This document shows positions 24,934-35,170 of a stretch of DNA of 64,000 nucleotides, one piece after another. Numbering within the stretch: position 1 is the first letter of the stretch; each line of letters opens with the position of its first letter. The notes beneath the pieces were generated by a model that saw only the letters and a list, made by a program, of their open reading frames with translations, ran no database searches and was not told the DNA's origin. The position numbers were made by a program, and so were the translations under genes. The stretch comes from Planifilum fimeticola (GTDB lineage Bacteria > Bacillota > Bacilli > Thermoactinomycetales > DSM-44946), in assembly GCF_003001905.1 (NCBI RefSeq), contig NZ_PVNE01000002.1:1-64000 (forward strand). Reading direction: 5' to 3'.

Positions 24934-25872
24934 ATGTTCAAGCGCGGAGTCGCTCTTTTCGGGTCCATTGTCCTTGCTGTCGGCCTTCTGGCCGGTTGCG
25001 GGCAATCCAACAAGGCGGAAGGGGGCGGTGAGGGCCTGTCCGGCGCCGTGAAAATCGACGGATCCAGCACCGTCTATCCCATCAGCCAGGCGGTCGCCGA
25101 GGAATTCATGGTGGAAAATCCCCAGGTGCAGGTGACCGTATCGGAATCCGGAACCGGCGGGGGGTTTCAAAAATGGGTGGCCGGCGAGACGGACATCAAT
25201 GACGCCTCCCGTCCCATCAAGGATGAGGAAAAGAAAAAAGCCGCCGAAAACGGCATTGAACCGATCGAGATTCCCGCCGCATACGACGGAATCACCGTCG
25301 TGGTCAACAAGGACAACGATTTTGTGGAAGAATTGACCGTCGACGAGCTGAAAAAGATTTGGGAGCCGGACAGCAAGGTGAAATTTTGGAGCGACGTCCG
25401 TCCCGAGTGGCCGAAGGAGCCGATCAAGCTTTACGGCCCGGGCACTGCTTCCGGCACCTTCGGATACTTTACGGAGGCCATCGTAGGTGAAGAAGGGAAG
25501 AGCCGGACGGATTACACGGCGAGTGAAGATGACAATGTGCTGGTTCAGGGGGTCTCCGGGGACAAATACGCCCTCGGCTACTTCGGATACGCCTACTACA
25601 CGGAAAATAAGGACCGATTGAAAGCGGTGAAGATCGACGGCGGCGACGGCCCCGTCGAGCCCACCGAACAGACGATCAACGACGGAACCTATTCTCCTCT
25701 CTCCCGGACCGTCTTCATCTACGTCAGCAACAAAGCCATGGAGCGGCCGGAAGTGAAGGAATTCGTCAAGTTCTACATCGAAATTGCCAAGGACCTGGTC
25801 AAGGAAGTGGGTTACATTCCGCTGCCGGATGCGGATTACGAGGAGTCCATGAAGCGGGTGGAAGGAAAATAA
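24934..25872 (+). CDS. pstS: Phosphate-binding lipoprotein PstS
   Basis: 312 residues. The lipoprotein signal ends at Cys22 (LLAGC). [44 protein letters not shown] and [12 protein letters not shown] are the PstS phosphate-binding loops. Start at ATG 24934 follows GAGGGGGCC and opens directly on the signal peptide. Confidence 0.95.
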   Translation: MFKRGVALFGSIVLAVGLLAGCGQSNKAEGGGEGLSGAVKIDGSSTVYPISQAVAEEFMVENPQVQVTVSESGTGGGFQKWVAGETDINDASRPIKDEEKKKAAENGIEPIEIPAAYDGITVVVNKDNDFVEELTVDELKKIWEPDSKVKFWSDVRPEWPKEPIKLYGPGTASGTFGYFTEAIVGEEGKSRTDYTASEDDNVLVQGVSGDKYALGYFGYAYYTENKDRLKAVKIDGGDGPVEPTEQTINDGTYSPLSRTVFIYVSNKAMERPEVKEFVKFYIEIAKDLVKEVGYIPLPDADYEESMKRVEGK

Positions 25873-25889
25873 AGGATAGCCAATCGTTC

Positions 25890-25926
25890 CGCTCCCCGGC
25901 CCTTAGCCGGGGCAGCGCGCTTTTTT
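25890..25926 (+). terminator. Hairpin between pstS and pstC
   Basis: CGCT-CCCCGGC pairs with GCCGGGG-C-AGCG around a 5-nt loop with one bulge, followed shortly by TTTTTT (25921-25926). It would reduce read-through so that PstS is made in excess over the membrane parts. Confidence 0.7.
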
Positions 25927-25958
25927 CGTGATCGATAAAGGAGAGGGGAGTCGGTCGG

Positions 25959-26903
25959 ATGTCCCAGGTTGCAAACAAGGGCTTGTCGGCTTCCGGCGGC
26001 CGTTTTCGCAGGCCGCGGACGTGGCGAAATGCGGTGGAGTCGGTCATCCCCAGGATTCTTTTGATCTGCGCTTTTTTGTCCGTGATCACCACCTTCGCCA
26101 TCCTTTTGACGTTGCTGTTTGAAACGGCTTCCTTTTTTGAGGAAGTTTCCATCATCGAATTTGTCACGGGAACGGAGTGGACGGCGCTGTTCAGCGGGGA
26201 TCAGCAGAAATTCGGCGTCCTTCCCCTGGTGGCGGGGACCCTGCTCGTCACCGCGGGGGCGGCGATCGTGGCGATGCCGATCGGTCTTGCCAGCGCCATT
26301 TATCTCAGCGAATACGCACCGGACCGGGTGCGACGGGTGTTGAAACCCGTCTTGGAGGTCTTGGCTGGAATTCCGACTATCGTCTACGGTTTTTTTGCCC
26401 TGACCTTCGTCACCCCGCTGCTGAAAAAATGGATTCCCAATCTGGACACCTTTAACGCGCTGAGCGCCAGCATCGTCGTGGGGATCATGATCATTCCCCT
26501 GATCGCATCCCTCAGCGAGGATGCGATGATGGCCGTTCCCCGGAGCATTCGACACGCGGCCTATGCGTTGGGCGCGACGAAGTTGGAAGTGGCCCTTCGG
26601 GTGGTGGTTCCTGCCGCGTTGTCCGGCATCGTCTCCTCCTTCGTTCTCGCCCTCTCCCGGGCCATCGGGGAGACGATGATCGTCACCATCGCCGCCGGTT
26701 CAACCCCCGTGCTCACCTTCAACATGCTGGAATCGATCCAGACGATGACGGCATACATGGTGCAGGCGGCCACAGGGGACATCGCCTACGGGAGCATTCA
26801 ATACAAATCCCTTTATGCGGTGGGCATGACGCTCTTTCTCTTCACTCTGGCAATGAATCTTTTGGCGCAATACATCGCCCGGAGCTTCAAGGAGGATTAC
26901 TGA
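25959..26903 (+). CDS. pstC: Phosphate ABC transporter permease PstC
   Basis: 314 residues, six membrane helices. [32 protein letters not shown] and [22 protein letters not shown] are PstC features. It overlaps pstA by 1 nt. Confidence 0.94.
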   Translation: MSQVANKGLSASGGRFRRPRTWRNAVESVIPRILLICAFLSVITTFAILLTLLFETASFFEEVSIIEFVTGTEWTALFSGDQQKFGVLPLVAGTLLVTAGAAIVAMPIGLASAIYLSEYAPDRVRRVLKPVLEVLAGIPTIVYGFFALTFVTPLLKKWIPNLDTFNALSASIVVGIMIIPLIASLSEDAMMAVPRSIRHAAYALGATKLEVALRVVVPAALSGIVSSFVLALSRAIGETMIVTIAAGSTPVLTFNMLESIQTMTAYMVQAATGDIAYGSIQYKSLYAVGMTLFLFTLAMNLLAQYIARSFKEDY

Positions 26904-27826
26904 TGAGCACCGAGGAGATCGCAGTGAAGGAGGTACCGAAATCGGAGCGGGAGCGGGGAAAATCGGGGGAAGCATCCGGCCGGATCCGTTTTCGCCGGTG
27001 GAAGAACCGTTTGGCTCACGGGGTCTTTCTGATGGCCACCCTTGTCGGCGTTGTCGTGCTGGCCCTTCTCCTCGCGGACATCATTCGCAAGGGATGGTCC
27101 TGGATCGATGCCGATTTCTTCAACCGCTTCGCTTCCCGCATTCCCGAGCGGGCGGGGATCAAAGCGGCCCTGTGGGGATCCCTGTGGCTGATCTCCATCA
27201 CGGCCCCCCTCACCTTCCTGTTCGGGGTGGCCACCGCCATTTACCTGGAGGAATACGCTCAAAAGGGGCGGCTTAGCCGGTTTATCCAGCTCAATATCAG
27301 CAATTTGGCCGGCGTTCCCTCCATCGTTTACGGAATCCTCGGGTTGACCCTGTTCGTGCGCTGGCTGGCTTTTGGGCAGAGCGTGCTGGCGGGAGCGCTC
27401 ACGCTGACCCTGTTGGTCCTGCCCATCGTGATCGTGGCCGCCCAGGAGGCGATCGCCGCCGTGCCCCAATCGCTGCGCCAGGCCTCCTACGCCATGGGAG
27501 CCACCCGTTGGCAGACGATTCAAAAGGTGGTCCTTCCCTACGCCTTTCCGGGCATCCTGACGGGGACGATATTGGCCCTCTCCCGAGCGATCGGGGAGAC
27601 GGCCCCGCTGATCATGGTGGGGGCGGTCACGTTTATCGCCTTCACGCCGGGAAGCGCCTTTGACGGGTTTACCGCGTTGCCCATCCAAATCTGGAACTGG
27701 ACGAGCCAGCCCAAAGCGGAATTTCACGAACTGGCCGCCGCCGCCATCATCGTGCTGCTCGCGGTCCTGTTGTCGATGAACGCCTTGGCCATCTACCTGC
27801 GCAACAAGTTTCAGCGGAAGGTGTAA
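26903..27826 (+). CDS. pstA: Phosphate ABC transporter permease PstA
   Basis: 307 residues, six membrane helices after a charged 35-residue lead. [26 protein letters not shown] and [25 protein letters not shown] identify PstA. The start ATG overlaps the pstC stop. Confidence 0.94.
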   Translation: MSTEEIAVKEVPKSERERGKSGEASGRIRFRRWKNRLAHGVFLMATLVGVVVLALLLADIIRKGWSWIDADFFNRFASRIPERAGIKAALWGSLWLISITAPLTFLFGVATAIYLEEYAQKGRLSRFIQLNISNLAGVPSIVYGILGLTLFVRWLAFGQSVLAGALTLTLLVLPIVIVAAQEAIAAVPQSLRQASYAMGATRWQTIQKVVLPYAFPGILTGTILALSRAIGETAPLIMVGAVTFIAFTPGSAFDGFTALPIQIWNWTSQPKAEFHELAAAAIIVLLAVLLSMNALAIYLRNKFQRKV

Positions 27827-27841
27827 GGGAGGAGATCGGAC

Positions 27842-28600
27842 GTGGGTCAAACGGCGATCGAGGTTTGCAATCTGAATCTCTTTTATGGGGATAAACACGC
27901 TCTGAAGGACATCAGCATGACCGTCGAAGAAAACAGCATCGCGGCTTTGATCGGCCCCTCCGGTTGCGGAAAGTCCACTTTCCTGCGCACGCTCAACCGG
28001 ATGAACGACATGATCGAGGGCGTGCGCATAGAAGGAACCGTCGAGATTCACGGTGAAAATATTTACCATAAGGACGTGGACGTGGAGATGCTCCGAAAGC
28101 GGGTGGGGATGGTGTTTCAGGCACCCAATCCCTTTCCGAAGAGCATCTACGACAACGTGGCTTACGGGCCGCGCATCCACGGGATCCGAAACAAAGCGCG
28201 GCTGGACGAAATCGTGGAGAAAAGCCTGAGGGCGGCCGCCCTGTGGGATGAGGTGAAGGACCGGCTGAAGGATCGCGCGACGGGGCTGTCCGGAGGCCAG
28301 CAGCAGCGCCTGTGCATCGCCCGCGCGCTGGCGGTGGAGCCCGAAATCCTCCTCATGGATGAACCCACGTCCGCCCTCGATCCCATTTCCACGGCGAAGA
28401 TCGAGGAGCTGCTCCAGGACTTGAAAAAGAAGTACACCATCGTCATCGTCACCCACAACATGCAACAGGCCGCGCGGATCTCCGACAAAACGGCTTATTT
28501 CTTGAACGGCGTGCTGGTGGAATACAGCGACACGGATAAACTGTTCTCCAATCCGGAACGGAAAGAGACCGAGGATTACATCACCGGCCGTTTCGGATGA
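27842..28600 (+). CDS. pstB: Phosphate ABC transporter ATPase PstB
   Basis: 252 residues. Walker [10 protein letters not shown], signature LSGGQQQR, Walker [14 protein letters not shown] and the H-loop VTHNMQQA are all intact. GTG start at 27842 follows GGGAGGAGAT. Confidence 0.95.
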   Translation: MGQTAIEVCNLNLFYGDKHALKDISMTVEENSIAALIGPSGCGKSTFLRTLNRMNDMIEGVRIEGTVEIHGENIYHKDVDVEMLRKRVGMVFQAPNPFPKSIYDNVAYGPRIHGIRNKARLDEIVEKSLRAAALWDEVKDRLKDRATGLSGGQQQRLCIARALAVEPEILLMDEPTSALDPISTAKIEELLQDLKKKYTIVIVTHNMQQAARISDKTAYFLNGVLVEYSDTDKLFSNPERKETEDYITGRFG

Positions 28601-28619
28601 GAGAGGGGAGGCTTCCCAG

Positions 28620-29276
28620 GTGATCCGACAGTTTGAACAGTCCCTGCAGGACGTGAAAAACCTGCTGCTGCAAATGGGGGAAAAGGTGGAGGTCGCCATC
28701 GACAAGGCGGTCAAGTCGCTGGTCAACCTGGACAAAAAGATGGCCCGGGAGGTTTTGGACAGCGATTCCGAGCTGGACGAGCTGGAGAATCAGATTGACG
28801 ACATGGTCGCCAAGCTGATCGTGACTCAACAACCGGTGGCCAAGGATCTGCGCCGGTTGATCGCGGCGATGAAGATCGCCACCGACATGGAACGGATGGC
28901 CGACTACGCCTGCAACATCGCCCGGGTGACGATCCAGCTGGTGGAAAGCGGACAGCCGCTGTTCAAAAAGCTGGAGGACATCCCCCGGATGGCGCGGATC
29001 ACCCAGCAGATGGTGCACGACGGGATCAACAGCTACATCGACGGAAACGTGGAGCTGTCCAAGCGGCTGGCCGATCGGGATGACGAGGTGGACCGGTTGT
29101 ATCACACCGTGGTAAAGGAGCTTCTGGAGCGGATGATCCAGAAACAGCAGTTTACCGAAGCGGCCCTTCACTTGAGCTTTGTCGCCCGCTATCTGGAACG
29201 GATCGCCGACCACGCCACAAATGTCGCTGAAAGCATCGTCTACATCGAAACCGGCAAACGGGCCGATTTGAACTGA
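28620..29276 (+). CDS. phoU: Phosphate transport regulator PhoU
   Basis: 218 residues, all helical, with the two PhoU repeats: DSELDELENQIDD and RRLIAAMKIATDMERMADYACNIAR in the first, DDEVDRLYHTVVKELLE and ARYLERIADHATNVAESI in the second. GTG start. It closes the pst operon and down-regulates uptake and PhoR signalling. Confidence 0.92.
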   Translation: MIRQFEQSLQDVKNLLLQMGEKVEVAIDKAVKSLVNLDKKMAREVLDSDSELDELENQIDDMVAKLIVTQQPVAKDLRRLIAAMKIATDMERMADYACNIARVTIQLVESGQPLFKKLEDIPRMARITQQMVHDGINSYIDGNVELSKRLADRDDEVDRLYHTVVKELLERMIQKQQFTEAALHLSFVARYLERIADHATNVAESIVYIETGKRADLN

Positions 29277-29285
29277 AAAAGAGGA

Positions 29286-29320
29286 ACGCCCCCGCCGTCA
29301 GAGGTGCGGGGGCGTTTTTT
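29286..29320 (+). terminator. pst operon terminator
   Basis: ACGCCCCCGC pairs with GCGGGGGCGT (29306-29315 region), followed by TTTTTT. Confidence 0.85.
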
Positions 29321-29341
29321 CGGTCGGATCGCGGGAAAGCC

Positions 29342-29918
29342 TTATTCAACGACTTTTACATTGAACACATCGTTGTTCAATATCCGGTCATACGCATACC
29401 ACGCCGCCAGCCAGTTTCCTCCCGCCCGGTTGGAATCCGCGTCAATGTACCGAACGGAAAATTTGCCGACGTCTTCGGTATAGGACCCTTGCCAGGTGGA
29501 CGCAAAAGGAAACTCGTCACACTCGCTGTTGGCGGGTCTGGGTATCACACCTTCTCTGCTCAATTTCCGACACCAGTCTCTCAAGACATTCTTCTTTGCT
29601 GATGAAATCACAGGAGTATTTCGGCGGCACCCATTGATTGGCGATTTTTACGGGGGATTCACCTCTACCGGATAAGTGTCCTTGGTTTGGGCATCCTCCT
29701 GTTGCAGGGAGGTCAAGGTACTGAAGGATTGGCTCTCCGCTTTCCCCGTGGACAAGTTCAATTCCTCCGGAGTAGAACCCTCTTCAGCCTGTTTTCCAAC
29801 TCACCCGCTTTATCGGCATCACCCCTTGCGGTGCTTGGGCATCCGTTGCTCCGGGCCATGCGACCAGGGTGAGCAGCATCACCAATGCCATGGATCGGTT
29901 TAACCACCGCTTATTCAT
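29342..29918 (-). pseudogene. Broken NucA/NucB-type secreted deoxyribonuclease gene
   Basis: On the minus strand ATG at 29918, after a GGGGG site, begins a signal peptide (MNKRWLNRSMALVMLLTLVA, cleavage near ATDA) but hits an in-frame TGA after 44 codons. The C-terminal part lies in another frame (29611-29342) and has the NucA/NucB signature: NSECDEFPFASTWQG, then DSNRAGGNWLAAWYAYDRI. At least one stop and one frameshift therefore separate the secretion signal from the nuclease core. NucB-type enzymes degrade extracellular DNA in sporulating or biofilm cells. The region between (about 29612-29780) shows no clear conserved motif. Confidence 0.7.
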
Positions 29919-30144
29919 TTGATCCCCCATTCCATCTCTTGGGAATAAAAGAGTTACACCGCATTGTGCTGAAAAGCACCATAAAAAATTCCAAAAAAAT
30001 TTCAGGGTTGACCAGGACGATTCTTATTCGGAGAGGGCCGGCTTTGAAAGGCGGCAAAAAGTGATGCTGACGGCGATTTCGGTATCTCCCTGCGCTGAAA
30101 AATCGCCTGTATCAAAGGGGCTATGCACCGGGAAGAACCGATCT

Positions 30145-30150
30145 TATAAT
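30145..30150 (+). promoter_or_regulatory. Candidate -10 for spo0M
   Basis: TATAAT at 30145-30150 followed by AGAATTT. No good sigma-A -35 lies 17 bp upstream. In B. subtilis spo0M uses sigma-H; the AGAAT here resembles a sigma-H -10, but the upstream element is poor. Confidence 0.35.
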
Positions 30151-30185
30151 AGAATTTGCAACAGATACATACAGGGAGGGTGGAA

Positions 30186-31118
30186 ATGTTCAAGCGAGTC
30201 TTGGCCAAGCTGGGCGTCGGTTCCGCCACGGTGAATCTGCTCTTGAACAGGGATGAATACACGCTGGGAGATACGGTGGAAGGGCAGATCCTGGTCGAAG
30301 GGGGAACGGTCGAACAGCACATCAACAAGATCGATGTGGACCTGGTCATGAGCGTCCGGGCGAAGGAGCGGGTGTTCTCCCACTCCGTCGAAACCGCCTC
30401 CTTCCACACCCCCTTTCGCGTCGCGCCTTCGGAGAAAAAGGTGCTTCCCTTCACCTTCACCCTGCCCAATAACCTCCCCGTTTCGGGGAATGCGGTCCGG
30501 TACGATTTTGTCACCCGCCTGGATATCGCCGACGGGATCGACCATTCGGACCGGGATCCCGTTCGTATTCTTCCGCCCGAGAGGTTGAACCGTGTCTTGA
30601 GGGCCCTGGGGAGTCTCGGATTCCGGGAGAAGCACGATTCCCGCTCCTTTGACGGATACGTGCAGGAGTTTGAATTTTTCCCGACCGATTTCATGAGGGA
30701 GCGGATCGAGGAACTGGAATTCGTGGCCGCCCTCGAGGAAGACGGCATCCGGCTGCTCCTGGAGGTGGATCTCCGCACCCTTTTCGGCCGTGAGAAGGAA
30801 TTGAAAAGGGAGGTTCTGCTGGAGAATTCGTTGCTGGAGGATGAATCCGCTTTGGCCGGACATCTCCGGGGGCTGATCGGGGAAATGGTGGAAAATCCCG
30901 AGAGGTTTTCCGGATTTCGGTTTGGCCATCGTGCCCATCCGCACCAGACCTTTTCCAAATACGGGGGAGCGATCGGCGGACTGGCCGCCGGGATGTTGGG
31001 AGGCCTGGTTCTCTCCGAGCTGATGGAAGAGACGGGGGAGGCCGTTGAGGAATTGGGTGAAGCCTTCGAAGATGTCGGCGATTTGTTTGGGGATTTCGAT
31101 ATCGGCGGAGAGGACTGA
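30186..31118 (+). CDS. spo0M: Sporulation-control protein Spo0M
   Basis: 310 residues. MFKRVLAKLGVGSATVNLLLNRDEYTLGDTVEGQILVEGGTVEQHINKIDVDL is the arrestin-like N-terminal half of Spo0M; the C-terminal part is acidic and ends with a glycine-rich hydrophobic segment (GGAIGGLAAGMLGGLVL). It modulates entry into sporulation in B. subtilis. The ATG at 30186 after AGGGAGGGTGG is preferred over 30156. It lies between phoU and polA, not its place in B. subtilis. Confidence 0.85.
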   Translation: MFKRVLAKLGVGSATVNLLLNRDEYTLGDTVEGQILVEGGTVEQHINKIDVDLVMSVRAKERVFSHSVETASFHTPFRVAPSEKKVLPFTFTLPNNLPVSGNAVRYDFVTRLDIADGIDHSDRDPVRILPPERLNRVLRALGSLGFREKHDSRSFDGYVQEFEFFPTDFMRERIEELEFVAALEEDGIRLLLEVDLRTLFGREKELKREVLLENSLLEDESALAGHLRGLIGEMVENPERFSGFRFGHRAHPHQTFSKYGGAIGGLAAGMLGGLVLSELMEETGEAVEELGEAFEDVGDLFGDFDIGGED

Positions 31119-31266
31119 TCGAAAGTGATCAGCCGCCGCGATCATCTGGACGGTTTCCGATCCGGAAAAGACCTTTCCTTTTATTCCCGATCCGGATCAG
31201 ATTCTCATCGAAATTGCCAGATATGAGGATTGATGCGGAGCGGCAACGGAGGCCGTCCGGGATTGC

Positions 31267-31296
31267 AACCCCCGGGGAAAAGACCCGGGGGTTTTG
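31267..31296 (+). terminator. spo0M terminator
   Basis: AACCCCCGGG pairs with CCCGGGGGTT, followed by TTTTG. The polA promoter follows (TGGATA 31320, TACAAT 31343, 17 bp). Confidence 0.8.
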
Positions 31297-31433
31297 CCTT
31301 GCCCGTCACGGGGATCGGCTGGATACGGAAGAACCCTCGTGATACAATAGGCTTGATTCGCGATGAAGTGTTCGGTGCCCCGCCCCGATGCCCATCGGAT
31401 AGATTATGGAACCGGTTCGGACGGAGGATGGTT

Positions 31434-34079
31434 ATGGATAAACTGGTTTTGATCGACGGGAACAGTATCGCTTTTCGGGCCTTCTACGCCCTGCCCCTCC
31501 TGACCAACGGGAAGGGCGTTCACACCAATGCGGTGTACGGTTTTACCATGATGCTGATGAAGGTGCTGGAGGAAGAGAAGCCCACCCACATGCTGGTGGC
31601 TTTCGATGCCGGGCGGATCACCTTTCGGCACAGCGATTATCAGGAATACAAGGGAACGCGCGCCCAGACTCCCGCCGAGTTGTCCGAACAATTGCCGCTG
31701 ATCCGCGAAGTCCTGGATGCCTTCGGCATCCGCCACTTTGAGGCGGAGGGGTACGAGGCGGACGACATCATCGGCACGCTGGCCAAAAGCGCCGAGGAAA
31801 AAGGGATGAATGCCCTGATCGTCACCGGAGATAAGGATCTGCTGCAACTGGTGACGGACCGGGTGACCCTGCTCCTCACCCGGAAAGGCGTGACAGAGGG
31901 GGAGCGGTACGACCGGGAAGCGGTTTGGAAAAAGTATCAATTGACCCCGGCGCAGATCGTCGACTTGAAGGGGCTGATGGGAGACGCCTCGGACAATATC
32001 CCCGGGATTCCGGGAGTGGGGGAAAAGACCGCCCTCAAGCTTCTGCACCGGTTCGGCTCCGTTGAAGAGGTGCTGGACAAGGTCGACGAATTGACCGGAA
32101 AGCTGCGGGAGCGGGTGAAGGAACACGGCCGGCAGGCCCGGATGAGCAAGGATTTGGCCACTATTTACTGCGACGTTCCCCTCGGCTTTTCCGTGGAGGA
32201 TACCCGCTACGAGGGGTATGACCGGGGCCGCGTCGCTTCCATCTTTGAACAGCTGGAGTTCAAGTCCCTCCTGGAGCGGATCGGCGGGGAGGAGTCGGGT
32301 ACGGGTACGCCCCGGAAACTGAGGGAAGTGGAAGTTCACATTGTGGAACCCGAGGACCGGGACCGGTGGAATGATTTTCTGGAAAGCTCCTTCCTCTCCC
32401 TCTGGCTGGAGACGGACGGGGAAAATTACCACCGGGCGGAGATCATCGGTCTGGCCCTTTCCGACGGGGAGACCCACCTGTATGTTCCCTGGCGCACCGC
32501 CCGGGAATGGGAAGCCCTCCGCCGCTTTCTGGCCGACGAAGGAAGGGAAAAGACCGCCTTCGACGGCAAGCGGCTTCGGGTGGTCCTGGAGCGGCAGGGA
32601 TTCGACGTCAACGGATTGACCTTCGATGCGCTTCTGGCTTCCTACCTGCTGGATCCCTCCGAATCGGGGCACAGCCTGAGCGACATGGTCAAGCGAAAGA
32701 TGGACGGATCGCTTCCCTCGGACGAAGAGGTGTACGGGAAAGGAGCGAAGCGCCGGCTTCCGGGGGAAAAGGAGCTGGCAGAACACCTGGCCCGCAAGGC
32801 GGAAGCGCTGAAGCGCCTTGATCCCCTGCTCAGGGAGGAAGTCCGGGAGACCGGCATGGAGTCCCTGCTGTTCGAGACGGAGCTGCCCCTTTCCCAGGTG
32901 TTGGCCAGAATGGAGCTGCACGGGGTCCGGGTGGACCGGGACCGGTTGCTGGATCTGGGCGAGGAGCTGAAGGAACAGGCGGAGGCGCTGACCCGGCAGA
33001 TCTACGAACTGGCGGGGGCCGAATTCAACATCAATTCCCCCAAGCAGTTGGCGGAGATCCTGTACGACAAACTGGGGCTGCCCGTGCTGAAAAAGACCAA
33101 GACGGGCTATTCCACCAGCGCCGACGTGTTGGAGAAGCTGGCGTCTCAACACGAAATTGTCGAGAAGATCCTTCATTACCGGCAGATCATGAAGCTGATC
33201 TCCACCTATGTGGAGGGGCTGCTCAAGGAGATCGACCCGAAATCCGGAAAGATCCACACCCGCTTCAACCAGACGATCACGGCGACGGGGAGGCTCAGCA
33301 GCACGGAGCCGAACCTGCAGAATATCCCGATCCGGCTGGAGGAGGGGCGGCGGATTCGGCAGGTGTTCGTTCCGTCGGAGGCGGGTTGGCAGATCCTTTC
33401 CGCCGACTATTCCCAGATCGAGCTTAGGGTTTTGGCCCATCTTTCGGGAGACGAGTCCCTGAAGAGGGCGTTCTCGGAGGACATGGACATCCACACGAAG
33501 ACGGCGATGGATGTGTTCGGCGTTCCGGAGGACGAGGTGACCTCCCTCATGCGCCGGCAGGCCAAGGCGGTCAATTTCGGGATCATCTACGGCATCAGCG
33601 ATTACGGATTGTCCCAAAACCTGAACATTCCCCGCAAGGTGGCGGCGCAGTTTATCGATCGCTACTTCCGAAGCTACCCCGGCGTGAAGGAATACATGGA
33701 CCGCGTGGTGGAGCAGGCGCGGAAGGACGGTTATGTCACCACGATGCTCAACCGGCGCCGGTACCTTCCCGAGATCCGTTCCCGCAACTACAACCGCCGC
33801 AGCTTTGCCGAACGAACGGCGATGAACACGCCGATCCAGGGATCGGCGGCGGACATCATCAAGACGGCCATGGTCCGACTCCACCGGGAGATGGAGAAGC
33901 GGCGCGTGCAAAGCCGCATGCTCCTGCAGGTCCATGACGAGCTGATCTTTGAAGTGCCCGAGGAGGAACTGGAGGAGATGAAAAGCCTGGTGAGGAGCGT
34001 GATGGAGCAGGCCGTTCCGCTGTCCGTACCCCTGAAGGTGGACATCCACACGGGACAAACCTGGTACGAAGCCAAGTGA
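31434..34079 (+). CDS. polA: DNA polymerase I
   Basis: 881 residues. The 5'-3' exonuclease domain (1-295) shows LIDGNSIAFRAFYALP, EAEGYEADDIIGTLA, VTGDKDLLQLV and IPGIPGVGEKTALKLL. The middle domain (about 310-480) lacks the DxE metal ligands, as in other Bacillales, so proofreading is absent. The polymerase domain has motif A (SADYSQIELRVLAHLSGD), motif B (RRQAKAVNFGIIYGISDYGLS) and motif C (QVHDELIFEVP). The ATG at 31434 is 6 nt from GGAGG; the ATG at 31428 abuts it. mutM follows 14 nt after the stop. Confidence 0.95.
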   Translation: MDKLVLIDGNSIAFRAFYALPLLTNGKGVHTNAVYGFTMMLMKVLEEEKPTHMLVAFDAGRITFRHSDYQEYKGTRAQTPAELSEQLPLIREVLDAFGIRHFEAEGYEADDIIGTLAKSAEEKGMNALIVTGDKDLLQLVTDRVTLLLTRKGVTEGERYDREAVWKKYQLTPAQIVDLKGLMGDASDNIPGIPGVGEKTALKLLHRFGSVEEVLDKVDELTGKLRERVKEHGRQARMSKDLATIYCDVPLGFSVEDTRYEGYDRGRVASIFEQLEFKSLLERIGGEESGTGTPRKLREVEVHIVEPEDRDRWNDFLESSFLSLWLETDGENYHRAEIIGLALSDGETHLYVPWRTAREWEALRRFLADEGREKTAFDGKRLRVVLERQGFDVNGLTFDALLASYLLDPSESGHSLSDMVKRKMDGSLPSDEEVYGKGAKRRLPGEKELAEHLARKAEALKRLDPLLREEVRETGMESLLFETELPLSQVLARMELHGVRVDRDRLLDLGEELKEQAEALTRQIYELAGAEFNINSPKQLAEILYDKLGLPVLKKTKTGYSTSADVLEKLASQHEIVEKILHYRQIMKLISTYVEGLLKEIDPKSGKIHTRFNQTITATGRLSSTEPNLQNIPIRLEEGRRIRQVFVPSEAGWQILSADYSQIELRVLAHLSGDESLKRAFSEDMDIHTKTAMDVFGVPEDEVTSLMRRQAKAVNFGIIYGISDYGLSQNLNIPRKVAAQFIDRYFRSYPGVKEYMDRVVEQARKDGYVTTMLNRRRYLPEIRSRNYNRRSFAERTAMNTPIQGSAADIIKTAMVRLHREMEKRRVQSRMLLQVHDELIFEVPEEELEEMKSLVRSVMEQAVPLSVPLKVDIHTGQTWYEAK

Positions 34080-34093
34080 CAGGAGGAATGGTC

Positions 34094-34918
34094 TTGCCGG
34101 AGCTGCCAGAAGTGGAAACGGTGAAACGGACCCTGAAGCGGTTGATTGTCGGAAAAACTGTTGAGGACGTGGATGTGTTCCTGCCGAAAATCGTCAAGGA
34201 ACCGCCCGATGTCGATCTGTTTGTTGAGCGGCTGCGCGGGAGGAAGGTAACGGGACTGGGCCGGAGGGGAAAGTTTCTCAAGATCTTTTTCGATCCCTGG
34301 GTGCTGGTGTCCCACATGCGCATGGAGGGCAGATACCGGCTCCTTCCGCGGGAGGAACCGCTGGAAAAGCACACCCACGTCGTGTTCCGCTTTACGGACG
34401 GAACCGATCTGAGATACCGGGACGTCCGCCAGTTCGGAACGATGCATCTGTTTCGGCGGGGGGAGGAGGAACGACATCCTCCGCTGAACAAACTGGGGCC
34501 GGAACCCCTGTCCGAGGAATTCACATGGGAACAATTTCGGGAGAGGATGGCCGGCAGAACCACCCGGCTGAAGGCCCTTCTTCTCAACCAGGAGTTTCTG
34601 AGCGGATTGGGAAACATTTACGTGGACGAAGCGCTGTTTGAAGCGGGTCTCCATCCCGAGCGTCCCGTGCCGTCCCTCTCCGACGAAGAGGTGGAGCGGC
34701 TGTTCAGGAGCATCCGCTCCACGCTGGCAAAGGCCGTGGAGGCGGGGGGCTCCACCGTCCGTTCTTATGTGGACGGGAACGGGGAGATGGGCATGTTTCA
34801 GCTGCAAATCCAGGTGTACGGGCGCCGGGGAGAGCCCTGCCCCCGGTGCGGGGAGCCCATTCGGCGCCAGGTGGTCGCCGGAAGGGGAACGCACCTCTGT
34901 CCGAAATGCCAACGGTGA
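34094..34918 (+). CDS. mutM: Formamidopyrimidine-DNA glycosylase (Fpg)
   Basis: 274 residues. Fpg needs an N-terminal proline (after Met removal) as nucleophile, followed by ELPEVET. That is met only by the TTG start at 34094, which is 7 nt from AGGAGG; the ATG at 34088 is too close to the site and would bury the proline. The conserved lysine lies in GRRGKFLK, the helix-two-turns-helix in FLSGLGNIYVDEALF, and the zinc finger is CPRCG...CPKC at the C-terminus. It removes oxidised purines. Confidence 0.95.
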   Translation: MPELPEVETVKRTLKRLIVGKTVEDVDVFLPKIVKEPPDVDLFVERLRGRKVTGLGRRGKFLKIFFDPWVLVSHMRMEGRYRLLPREEPLEKHTHVVFRFTDGTDLRYRDVRQFGTMHLFRRGEEERHPPLNKLGPEPLSEEFTWEQFRERMAGRTTRLKALLLNQEFLSGLGNIYVDEALFEAGLHPERPVPSLSDEEVERLFRSIRSTLAKAVEAGGSTVRSYVDGNGEMGMFQLQIQVYGRRGEPCPRCGEPIRRQVVAGRGTHLCPKCQR

Positions 34919-34931
34919 GGCCGATGGGGAG

Positions 34932-34966
34932 AAGCCTTCCTGAGAGGGAAGGCTTTTTGCTTTTCT
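34932..34966 (+). terminator. polA-mutM terminator
   Basis: AAGCCTTCC pairs with GGAAGGCTT followed by TTTGCTTTTC. Confidence 0.85.
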
Positions 34967-35015
34967 TTGACCACCCCGGGACCGTGATCCCGTTGCACGC
35001 AAAAAAATATTTTTA

Positions 35016-35044
35016 TTCAGAAACGGGGAGGAATTTGGTATAAT
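35016..35044 (+). promoter_or_regulatory. Promoter of the GH130 sugar locus
   Basis: TATAAT at 35039-35044 with TTCAGA (35016-35021) as a weak -35 at 17 bp. Operator-like repeats follow immediately. Confidence 0.55.
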
Positions 35045-35052
35045 GGTCTCGA

Positions 35053-35160
35053 AAACTTATTCAATGAAGTTTAATATCATTAGCGAACTCGCCGTTTGAT
35101 TCCGTTTTGGGTGCGCTTTCATCCTCATTTATTCCGTTTCTTATTCAACTCAGTTTATAA
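35053..35160. promoter_or_regulatory. Operator-like repeats in front of the ROK repressor
   Basis: AAACTT-N8-AAGTTT (35053-35072) is an inverted repeat just after the -10. A 20-bp element starting TTATTCAA at 35058 recurs at 35141 with 15 identical positions, including AGTTTA. A third TTATTCA lies at 35013. Between them TGGGTGCGCTTTCA (35108-35121) resembles a CcpA cre site in its right half. Self-control by the ROK repressor plus catabolite repression is inferred. Confidence 0.5.
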
Positions 35161-35170
35161 ATTGGAGGTG

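Noticed and set aside
31404-34058. 884-codon minus-strand open frame across polA
   Set aside because: It is the antisense shadow of polA; composition is skewed and no domain is visible.
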